64,000 nucleotides of DNA from Paratrimastix pyriformis (lineage: Eukaryota; Preaxostyla; Paratrimastigidae), in assembly GCA_027972325.1 (NCBI GenBank), contig JAPMOS010000067.1:140671-204670 (forward strand), read 5' to 3'. Shown in pieces: positions 11,743 through 20,728 of this stretch; positions within the stretch are counted from its first letter, which is position 1, and every line of letters begins with the position of its first letter. The position numbers and the translations under genes are program-made. Below the pieces are notes generated by a model that made no database searches, was not told where the DNA came from, and saw nothing but the letters and a program-made list of their open reading frames with translations.

Positions 11743-12774
11743 ATGCCCTTTCGGTGCAACAAATGTTGGAAGCCCACCGAAAGAACAGGCAACGCATACA
11801 TCACCACGTGCTCGCACATTTTCTGCTCACAATGCGGTGATCCTCTCTTTGCGGGTGGTGGCACAGCAGAGTGCCCCGCTTGTCACCGAATCCTTGCGGG
11901 AAGAGACGTACAGCTGATGGAGCTCTCCCCCGGGGAAGCCTTCCAACGGATGGTCTGGGACTGGTCATCACGCACCCACACATTAACTCCGTCTTGCGGG
12001 GTGGTGGGGCAGGCATGTTGGGGGCTGGAACCGGAGACAAGTCTTTACTGCCCTTTTCACCTCTTTTGTTGTCCTTACACTCCAATAGTTTTGGAGATGG
12101 TGAACAATGCACTTGAATTCTACGCCTACCAAAAACAAAACGAGGTGGTTTACGCCAGCTTCTTGTCCAAAAAAGTGGAGTCGAAGGCCACACAGCAGGA
12201 AAGGGTATACTCGGACAAGATGGTCGAAGGACAGAACTCAGTCCGGCTTTTCCTTTTGGTTTCCTTCCTCGCCCAACAACCCCTCCTCGACCGATGCAGG
12301 TGAATACCCTCAACCGGCAGATCGACACACTACGGCAAGACTTGGCGGCAATAAAGCAGGAGTCCCAGGAACTGCAAAGTCAAGTTTCAGAAAAGGAGAG
12401 GTCGGACCCTCGTCCCCACTGCTCTTCTCCACCGATTCACGCACACCCCCTTGCGCAGGCAATACGCCAAACTAGAGAGCGGCTATGAAGCCCTCCGATT
12501 GAAATACGGGGGCCATGAAGTGAGCTCCCTCCCTCTGTCATCACCCGCACCCACACAACCCCTTTCCCGCCATCGGGATGTCCTTCGGCTGATCCCCCCT
12601 CCCTCTGGCAGCTCTCTTGGGACTCTTCCCCCCGTGCCCACATCCACTTCCTCTACACGCTTTCCGGGGACACCCACACCAGCGAGGGCCTTCTCCAGCT
12701 CGCTCTTTGCCACCCTGAAGAGGCCCGACACACCCCACCTCCTCAACAGGGTGGTAAGAAAGGGTGGATTGTAA
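11743..12774 (+). CDS. HEI10: HEI10/CCNB1IP1-like RING E3 ligase (meiotic crossover factor)
   Basis: The first exon (11743-11952) encodes a RING of the CCNB1IP1/HEI10 type: FRCNKCWKP, TTCSHIFCSQCG, TAECPACHRIL, then the family-specific ELSPGEAF. Later exons give IVLEMVNNALEFYAYQ (about 12089-12240) and the coiled coil VNTLNRQIDTLRQDLAAIKQ (12300-12400). RQYAKLESGYEALRLKYG (12459-12519) parallels the human QKLQGLYDSLRLR segment. A serine/proline/threonine-rich tail ends at the stop at 12772-12774. HEI10 proteins modify synaptonemal-complex-associated recombination sites and designate class I crossovers. The splice junctions at 12400/12459 and 12519 are clear; the exon 1 to exon 2 join is less certain because the phase fits only with a non-obvious donor. 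The family call is firm and implies a meiotic cycle. Confidence 0.88.
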
Positions 12775-12972
12775 AATCGAAGAGGACGGTGCGCGTGCGG
12801 TATGTGTGCGTGTGCGTGGTGCGTGTGTGCTGTGCGGGGGCGTGCGTGCATGCGTGCGACGAGCGAGGCGATACACGGCGGTTGTCTGTACAAAGAGGAA
12901 CATTATGACGAGAATACCACGGTCGACAGAGAAGAGAAGAGGAACAGCCATCAGCCATCTCGGAGGGGCCGT
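12775..12972. other. Convergent 3' intergenic spacer
   Basis: About 200 bp lies between the stop codons of the HEI10-like gene (+) and the PBD protein (-). It contains a GTGCGTGTGCG-rich stretch (12790-12870) and no gene. Confidence 0.6.
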
Positions 12973-13772
12973 TCAGAGACCACCCGAGAGCCGGAGGGCG
13001 TAGGCCGCCTGGAGTCGCTCCAGGGTTCCGGGGGGAGGAGTTGCTGTCACCATGGTAATGGGTCCCAATGGGGGCGGCGAGAAACGTCCCCCAAAGGAGC
13101 GTTGTGGAGAGGGACCCCGGCTATTGTGGGGCAGGGGCAGGGTCTGGGCCCCGGAGGCCAGGCCATGGACCACCCGGGGAGACAACCGCCAGGCCGTCGA
13201 AACTTCAAGGCGACCTTCCTTCAGCACGGTGTCATCACGAATAACATTGGAAGATTTCATATCGGCAAGAACAGCCGCGGGGTTGTTCGATTTATCTGGG
13301 AGGAGCAGCAAAATAAAAAAAAAAATGGAACCAACAAAAAAAAGCAATGTGACAGACATTGAGCATTCTCTTTGACTGCTTCCAGCGTGCCATCAGAGAG
13401 CTCACCGAAGCGTTTCTTCAAAATCTGATCCCAGCTCTCGGGAACCTGCCCCTCCGCCTGCAACTTGTCCGTTTCTGGATTGTAAGAAAGGTGAAGCGTA
13501 TGGCGCCAAGCCACTGGGCCAGAATGCGTCGTGGGAGAAGAAGCGGTCACGGGTGGACGGGACATCGTTGAGCTGCTAGCAGTCGAGTGGACCGGGAGTT
13601 GGAGATCATCCGCCGGCATCGAGCGAGAGGAGTGGTCCGGGGGTTGAGGCCGAGGCTGCAAAAGAACAAAGGTATTTCTCTCCGCAGAGTCTGGACTCCC
13701 TCCTCCCTCCTCGCATTTATCTCGATAATCGGGCTCAGCAGGCGTGTCGCGACATGTTGGTCTCGCCAGCAT
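12973..13772 (-). CDS. Small p21-Rho-binding (PBD/CRIB-like) domain protein without a kinase domain
   Basis: Two exons are read: 13772-13358 and 13295-12973, joined in phase through the GTCTGTC donor. Residues in the middle read WRHTLHLSYNPETDKL, then VPESWDQILKKRFG, then after the intron KSNNPAAVLADMKSSN. This is the layout of the PAK-family GTPase-binding domain: a beta hairpin of the HVxFDPxTGxFxGLPxEW type, then NPxAVLDVLKF. The classical CRIB core ISxPxxFxHxxHVG is replaced by a degenerate PTTHSGPVAW segment. No protein kinase domain follows; the C-terminus is a proline-rich tail ending ALRLSGGL. It may act as a Rho/Rac effector or competitor. Start choice: first in-frame ATG (MLARPTC) after the ENY2 stop on the same strand, 76 bp downstream of it. 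Confidence 0.65.
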
Positions 13773-13848
13773 GAAATTGGACGAAAAACAGAAAGGTAGG
13801 AGGGAGAGTCCGAGTATTGACAGAGAACCAAGAGGGAGAAGGGAATTT

Positions 13849-14352
13849 TTAGGTCGGCAGAGTGGAGAGAAACTTCCGAATTCTCTGTAAGAGCTCTGCC
13901 TTAATTTCATCTGGTACGGTCGCTATACACAGAGACCCGAAAAAGTACGGAAAGAGGCGAGGAGCCCGGAAAAATAAGGGGGTCGGGATCTCGAAATGTG
14001 CGAACGAACCTCGTCCCCTTGGTTTGATTTCTTCGACAAGCTCTTCGACTGAAATATGATCAAGCCCCCTCTGCTGAATGATCTCTGGGAATGTCGTCAT
14101 GAAAAAAGTCGGGAGGATTGTGAATGCGGCGCCCTAGTGGGAGGTCCAGACCTTTTGCGTAACTCTTCAGTTTATCTCGCCAACCACATTCGATGAGCTG
14201 TGTGCGCAGAGCTTCTTTCAACCGATCCTTCTCGCCACTCTGGGGAATGCGATGAGCCGGTGCCGGTGAGTGGAGGAGGGGAGAGGAAAAAAATCGCATA
14301 CCTGAATCAACTTTTCCAAATATTGGAGTTTCAGTTCCTCGCCACGGTCCAT
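13849..14352 (-). CDS. ENY2: ENY2/Sus1, SAGA and TREX-2 mRNA-export factor
   Basis: Four exons join cleanly: 14352-14302, 14239-14152, 14084-14010 and 13922-13849. The protein is 95 aa, close to the about 100 aa usual for the family. Hallmarks in order are LQYLEKLIQSGEKDRLKEAL, TQLIECGWRDKLKSYAK, then IIQQRGLDHISVEELVEEI, KPRGR and VPDEIKAELLQRIRKFL. All correspond to the ENY2 helices. ENY2 is a small helical subunit shared by the SAGA H2B deubiquitinase module and the TREX-2 nuclear-pore export complex. Donors are GTATGCG, GTCTGG and GTTCG. The gene looks intact, and start and stop are both well supported by length. Confidence 0.93.
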
Positions 14353-14582
14353 TTGATGGTGCGCTGCCTCGGTGTTTTTGGCTGGGCCGCTGCCTGAAAA
14401 ATGGACAGAAACCTGTCGAGGCTGGCTGTGCCTGCGGGTTTGATTTTTTTCGAACGCTTTCAAAAAGCCCCCTCCGGAAAACACAGCACCCCCCGATCCC
14501 CATCTGTCAGCAGCGAACCGAGTGATGATTAGAGGAAATTCCTATTCAACTCGGCCAACCACGGTGACTGAACAGGGCATAA
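14353..14582. promoter_or_regulatory. Divergent intergenic region, ENY2 (-) / coiled-coil gene (+)
   Basis: About 230 bp separates the ENY2 ATG and the next plus-strand ATG. It is AT-richer than the following gene body. It should hold both promoters; no specific motif is recognised. Confidence 0.4.
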
Positions 14583-17500
14583 TGGCGTTTGTACAGTTGC
14601 AGCTGCAGCGCGAGCAGCAGGAGCGGGAACAGGTTCGGCCCGCTCGGTGCTTTGTTTTTCTCGTCTAAGACGTATTGTTTTCCCACCTCCCCAGATGCAA
14701 ACTCAGATTGCGTCTCTTCAATGCAAGGTGACCTCCCTCATGGCCATGCGGACTGCCAAGGACACCCTCCAGGAAGAGGTCTGTCCTCCCTGGGGGTGGT
14801 CAGTTCGGCGGACCCCATTGACGGTGTGTGTCACCCGGGGGATCAGGACGACACCATCCGGCAGCGGTGCCTGGAGCAGGCCCACCTGATCCACGCCCTG
14901 ACGGCCCGGGTGGAGGGCCTCGAGGGCCGCCTGGCGGCTAGCCCCCCGGGCGGTGCCGGCGATCCCCACGCCCTGGCCCACATGACCCGCCGGGTGGAGC
15001 ACATCCAGGAGAAGCTCCGCCAGCTGGAGGCCCGCGACCAGCAGCGGGCCCGCGATCAGGAGCAGGCGCTGGCCGACATGCGCACGCAGATCCAGCAGCA
15101 GCTGATGCTGCCCCAAGGTAGGCAGCAGCCACAGCAGCAGCTCCTGCCCCAGCAGCCCCAGCAGGCGGGCTCGGGGGCGGGGACGCTGCTGATCGAGGAG
15201 GCGACCCTGGCCCAGTTCAAGGCCCTCTTCGCCAAGGTGCGCCCCGCCCACGCCCCCGCTCCCCGTCCCCGCACCGCCCCGCCCGTATCGACGCCCCCTC
15301 TTCCCCTTTCCAGCGTCGATACAGCGGCACCCCCGCTCATCTTCCCACCCCCCCCCCCCCCGCCCCCTGGGGGGTGCGCTGCAGGCGCGGGACCAGTCGA
15401 AGCAGGCCCAAGCCCGCGCCGCCGAGGCCAGCCAGCTGTCGGAGGGCCTCGCCGAGCGCGTCGTCCGTCTGGGGTTTCACCTGGGGGGGGGGGGGAGGGG
15501 GGTCAATGGGCATGGGCATGGGCATGGACATGGGCATGGGCATGGGTATGGGGCCTGGGGGAGCCAGGGCAGGGACCGACTCACAGTGGTGGCGGTGGTG
15601 TGGTATGCCCCCTGCTCTTCTCTGCCCTGTTGTGCGATGCGTCGTGCTTTGGGGGGGCGCAGACGCACCTGGGGCGGAAGCTGGAGGCCATCCAGAGCGT
15701 CCAGGTCCGCCGCCCCTCCGTGCCCTCTGCCCGCTTGCCCCCCGGAGGACAGCAAAGCCGCAGCGTGCATGCAAGTGGGACCGAGGTGGTGGCGAGGGGA
15801 GTGACAAGTGGCGAGGGTGTGTGGCCATGGCTGGAATGGGGTCCCATCATCACCCTCCCACTCACCCCACATCGCCACCACCCACCCAACGACCCCCTCC
15901 CCCCCCCCCCCCCCCCCCCTCCCCGTCCCCCCCTCCCCCAGTCGGGCGGGTACAGCACCCTGGGTGTGCAGCTGGAGGGCCTGGCGGCCCGGGTGGAGCG
16001 GGGCGAGGCGCGCCTGGTGGCCGCCGACGAGCAGTGTCGCGCCCTGGCGGCCCGTGGCCCCGCCCTGGACGAGGCCCTCAGGCGCCTGGCCGAGGTCGAG
16101 GAGGCCGTCCGTGCGCTCGCCCCCTCCCATCCCGCCCCGCCCTGCCCATGCCCGCAGGCTCTGCCGATGGTGCGGTGCGTTCTGCCCGTTTGTGCAACTG
16201 GCTGCTTGTCTGATGGCGAGGAGGCCGCCCATGTGCCCGTCCCGTCCCCCCCGCCCCTCTGCCCATTTGTGGGCCGCACACGCACACACACCACACATAT
16301 GCGCGCGCCCTCTCTTGTCTCTTGTGTCACGCGGCGGGGGGCACGGCAGGCGCGGGGCCACCAGGAGCAGCACCAGCGCGAGGGGGCCGAGCGGAGCCAG
16401 GCCGAGGCGGCCCTCCGCGACCGGATCGAGCGTCGCGCCGAGGAGCTCGCGGCCAAGGCCCGCTGCCCCCCCCCCCCCCTCGTCCATCCTCACATCCTCG
16501 CATCCTCGCATCCCCACATCCCCACATCCTCACATCCTCACATCCTCGCATCCTCACATCCTCACATCCTCGCATCCTCACATCCATCCTCGCATCCTCG
16601 CATCCCAACATCCCCACATCCCCACATCCTCACATCCCCACATCCTCACATCCTCACATCCTCGCATCCTCGCATCCTCGCATCCTCGCATCCTCACATC
16701 CTCACATCCTCGCATCCTCACATCCTCGCATCCTCGCATCCTCGCATCCTCGCACATCCTCGCATCCTCGCATCCCCACATCTTCACATCCTCGCACATC
16801 CTCGCATCCTCGCATCCTCACATCCTCGCATCCTCGCATCCTCGCACATCCTCGCATCCTCGCATCCTCACATCCTCACATCCTCACATCCTCGCATCCT
16901 CGCATCCTCGCATCCTCGCATCCTCACATCCTCGCATCCTCGCATCCTCGCATCCTCGCACATCCTCGCATCCTCGCATCCCCACATCTTCACATCCTCG
17001 CACATCCTCGCATCCTCGCATCCTCACATCCTCGCATCCTCGCATCCTCGCACATCCTCGCATCCTCGCATCCTCACATCCTCACATCCTCACATCCTCG
17101 CATCCTCGCATCCTCGCATCCTCACATCCTCGCATCCTCGCATCCTCGCATCCTCACATCCTCGCATCCTCGCATCCTCGCATCCTCACATCCTCACATC
17201 CTCACATCCTCACATCCTCACATCCTCACATCCTCACATCCTCGCATCCTCGCATCCTCGCATCCTCACATCCTCACATCCTCACATCCTCGCATCCTCA
17301 CCCATGTACACGCACGCACAGAGCCTACAGGCGCAGAGACGGGTCGACATTCGCGCGCAGAGACGCGTCCACGGGAGACGCACAGACACATCGGGGCGCA
17401 CATTGACACAGAACAGAGGGCACAGACACATCGGGGCACACATTGACACAGAACAGAGGGCACAGACACATCGGGGCACAGAGGGAGGCACAACGACGCA

Positions 17501-18587
17501 TGCCAGGGCACCCCCGGCTCACCATTGCGCGCACCGACCCCTCTTTGCATGCCCTCCCTGGCTGAAGGCTGGGGCTGTGGAACGGGCCCTGCGTGAGGAC
17601 GCCTGCCGGGTGCTGCACCGCCGCATCGACGAGTACTCCGACCGCCTCATGGGCACCCACGTCCGCCACCCCGCCCCCCCCCCCCCCCCCCCCCCCCCCC
17701 GCTCCTCCCTGTACATCCCCCACGAATAGGCACCCACGTTTGCTCTTGTCCACACGCGCCACCCTCGCCCTCCCCGCCCCTACTCCCTCCCACCTGACGG
17801 GCTCACATCCTTCGCCTACCTCTCTGGGTGTTGTTTGTGTGTCTGTCTCGTTGTCCGTCCGTGTCTGCCTGCTGCTGTGTGTGTGGGGGGACTGCATGTC
17901 TGGGTGTGTGCGAGCAGTACGTGGAGGACGCACGACTGCGACTGGGCCCGGCGCCCTCGTCGGCGCCCCCGCTGGGCGGGCCGATGACCCCCCTGGGGCT
18001 GGCCCTGGCCGCCCTCCGCCTCGGCCTCGGCCTCGGCCTTCCCTACCCCTACCCGCCCCCTCGGGCAGCCTGCTGATGATGGCCCCCCGGCCCCCGTCGT
18101 CGGCCGCCACTCCCCTCCCGGGCCTCCTCTTCCGGCCCTCCTCGCCGCCCCGCCCCCAGCAGCCCCGGGCCCCACCATCGCCCCCGGGTGCGGGCGGCTC
18201 CCCACAGCCACGTGCCCCCTCGCCAACCCGCACGGCCGGACCGACCCGGCCCCTGCCCTGGCCCTCGCCCAGCCCGTCCCCGCCCAGCCCCCCGGGCCGT
18301 CGCCCGGCCCCCTCCTCTTCTTCTTCTTTCGCTGCTTCCACCTCCGCATCCCGGGCCGCCCCGGCCACAGCCAACAACAACAGCAGCAGCAATGGCACCC
18401 CGCTGCTGCTAGGCGGGAGTCTGGTCCGTGGGGCGCCGGCCCTCGTCCGGCCCACATCGGCCGCCACCAGCCGGGCCGCCGCCAGCCGAGCCGCCAGGGA
18501 CGCGAAGGCCAGCCGCCGCGGCGACCCCGAGCCGGGCGAGCCGCGTGACGACCGGCCCTCGGCGCCCCAACAGCCCACAGGTCACAG

Positions 18588-18627
<40 letters not shown>

Positions 18628-18639
18628 CAACAACAACAT

Positions 18640-18696
<57 letters not shown>

Positions 18697-19350
18697 TCGG
18701 GGCGGCGCCCACCAGGGGCACGCGAGGAGGACGCCGAACCGGAGGCGAGCGGCGCGGCGGAGGAGGAGGATGAGGACGGGGCCGAGGTGGTGGAGGATAC
18801 AACTCCCCACCGGGCGCCCCTCACGGGCGACCCCCGCCAACAGAGGCCTCCGTCCACGGCCCCCAGGGCGCCCAGCGGCCGGCCCCGTGGCGGTGGTGGT
18901 GCGGGCTGGGGTAAGGCCCCCGATGCGGATGTCGATGATGATGACGAGGGCCGTGGCGAGGGCCGTGGCGAGGGCCGTGGCGAGGGCGAGGGCGATGGCG
19001 TAGAGGACGAGGGCTCGCTGCTGGTGGGGGCCGGCCCCGGGTCGCCCGCTTCGCTGGCTGCCAGCCCCACCCCCGCCCCGCCCCTGACCCGACCTGCCGC
19101 CGCCGCGCCGCCGGCTATCGCCCTGTCCACGACCGGCCCCGGCCGGGCAGCGACCCCAAGTCGCCCCGTCCCCGGACAGGCCACCCGGCGGCACCACCGG
19201 CCCCAGGCCGACCCGGAGGCGGACGGGGAGCCGGCCCCGAGGATGGCCGACGACCAGCGGCTGCCAGCCGAGACCGGAGTCTCCCTCGCCCTCTCCCCGC
19301 CTCGTCCCCGACCCGCCAATGGCGCTCTCCCTCGACAGCAAAGTTTCTAA
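14583..19350 (+). CDS. Coiled-coil protein with polyglutamine tract and disordered C-terminus, unknown
   Basis: The first exon starts at the ATG at 14583 with a Gln/Glu helix (MAFVQLQLQREQQEREQ). Further exons show heptad-rich segments: MQTQIASLQCKVTSLMAMRT (14695), IRQRCLEQAHLIHALTARVE (about 14850), HMTRRVEHIQEKLRQLEARD (about 14980), LGVQLEGLAARVERGEARLV (about 15965) and RIERRAEELAAKA (about 16425). VERALREDACRVLHRRIDEY follows at about 17580. The C-terminal part (about 17915-19350) is Ala/Pro/Ser-rich, includes a glutamine run encoded by CAG (18590-18693) and ends at the stop at 19348-19350. No known family is recognised; the heptads suggest a structural or scaffolding protein. A large 8-bp minisatellite fills one intron. 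The last exon could belong to a separate gene. Confidence 0.6.
16483..17302. repeat. 820-bp intronic minisatellite of 8-bp CATCCTCR units
   Basis: About 100 tandem copies of CATCCTCG or CATCCTCA, with occasional CATCCCCA and CACATCCT variants, lie in one intron of the coiled-coil gene. The 8-bp unit shifts frame each copy, so every plus-strand frame stays open and yields long false ORFs. Confidence 0.95.
17390..17495. repeat. 31-bp minisatellite in the same intron
   Basis: Two to three copies of a unit containing CACAGACACATCGGGGC and ACAGAACAGAGGG, directly after the CATCCTCR array. Confidence 0.75.
18589..18693 (+). repeat. CAG/CAA polyglutamine tract (coding)
   Basis: CAG runs with a CAACAACAACAACAACAT interruption, open in the reading frame that continues to the stop at 19350. 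The product would be a glutamine run broken by one His. Reading of the other frames as Ser/Asn or Ala is not supported by the downstream exon. Confidence 0.8.
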
Positions 19351-19458
19351 ACAAGCGAATGTTGCTTGATGAAGTCAACTGTACAAAACCAAACAACCGA
19401 GTCCCGAACATTAAGTTAATTCGGACCCCGGCTCGAGGGAGTCTCCCCCAGTTCATCA

Positions 19459-20677
19459 TCATCCATAGAAGGGTGCATTGCTTGAGGCAAACTGGGAGCT
19501 GCGAGGTAAGGGATCGGATAGGAATAAGAAACAACTAGGGAGAGTCAGGGAGTCAGGGTCAGGGGAGTCAGGGAGGAATCCCGCAGACCATTCGGCATTC
19601 GTTGCATCCACATTGGATCGTAGTAAGGGAGGAGGGGTGGGGGAGGGAGAGGCGCCACTGGGGGCTGAAGAGGAGCGGGCATTCCTGGAAGTGATGGTTT
19701 CGGGGGTTTCGGAGACGGCTGTGGGGCGGTTGGCTACAGAGTCGGACTTGTTAGCTCCGGCATGATGATTCAAAGAGCAGACAATTCCGGTTCCGAGAAC
19801 TGACTGCTGTTGTTTTGACGAGGCTGCAAGACGCCGATTCTGGCTCTTCGGAGGCTTATCGGGGTCACGGTTGCGATGGTTGCTGATCCAGTTTGTCACC
19901 TAAAAACAGAGTCAGCTCTGGTTGCGCAAAGGACAAAAAAAACCTGAGTCATAGTCAACTTCAAACGGCGGCACAATTCATCCTTTTCTTCTCTGGTTGC
20001 GTAACGGGTTCCCTGGGCCTGACAAGAGGGTCATTGCCAAAACCAGGATGACAAACCTTCTTTTTGTTGTACCAATCCTGAAGAGCGTTGCGCACCCAAG
20101 GCTGGAAGCGACCGTTATGTTTAACTTGTTGAGGTTGAGAGTTTTCTTCATCATCATCGTCATCAGATTCCGAAGAACGGGAAAGCTTCGGAGAATGGAA
20201 GGTGGACGAATAGAGCTCATTGGCAGCTGCAACGAAAGGCTCGGCGAGAGGAAGTTGCCGTTTTCGGTCTTTCACAGAATCATCGGGATGATCTCGGATC
20301 AGCGCCTGTTCCAGAGCATCGGTCGATCGGATAAACTCGGCCTCAAAATCTTGAACTTCTTTCACAAGAGTTTCCTGAAGCGCCAAATACTCATCGTAAA
20401 AATGGATGACTTCAGGAGGAATCTCGAATGGATCCAGAATCTGGAACCCTTTCCGAACAAGAAACTCAGTTGGTGACAGCGAAAGAGAGTTGCGCAGGTA
20501 CTCACTTGTCAATTTCGTCGCCACAGGGTGGATGATGGAATTGGTCAGAAGTTGGTAGCGCGCACTGGCTGAGAGCCGATTGAAATCATCGATTCGAGAC
20601 GGCCCTGTACGTGGGATCTCGGTCTTTGGGCGAATGACGCGACACGGTGACGAAGGAATGACATTGGGAAGAGTCAT
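19459..20677 (-). CDS. TALE-type homeodomain transcription factor
   Basis: Three exons: 20677-20057, 20018-19944 and 19899-19459, joining in phase to 378 aa. The homeodomain is assembled across both introns. Helix 1 is FQPWVRNALQDWYNKK, then a loop and helix 2 (YATREEKDELCRRLKLTMTQ), then recognition helix VTNWISNHRNRD. That is the WFxNxRxR pattern with an Ile at the usual Phe. Three extra residues between helices 1 and 2, beginning AQGTRYAT, fit the TALE class. N-terminal to it lies an acidic patch (SESDDDDDEENSQ) and a helical region (EVIHFYDEYLALQETLVKE) that may dimerise; the C-terminus is Ser/Pro-rich. TALE factors act as heterodimers in haploid-to-diploid switching in algae and fungi. 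The start codon is 51 bp from that of HAP2 on the other strand. Confidence 0.85.
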
Positions 20678-20728
20678 GGACGAACGAACGACACGATGTG
20701 GGAAGATCCCCGGGTTCTCATCATTGTT
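20678..20728. promoter_or_regulatory. 51-bp bidirectional promoter between homeodomain gene and HAP2
   Basis: The ATG codons of the TALE gene (minus, 20677) and HAP2 (plus, 20729) are separated by 51 bp. Both frames stay open slightly further upstream, so the gap could be even smaller. Any promoter must be shared or overlap coding sequence, which makes co-regulation plausible. Confidence 0.6.

Noticed and set aside
16322-17446. His/Pro/Ser/Ile-rich frames across the CATCCTCR array
   Set aside because: An 8-bp unit keeps all plus-strand frames open. It sits between clear coiled-coil exons, so it is intronic.
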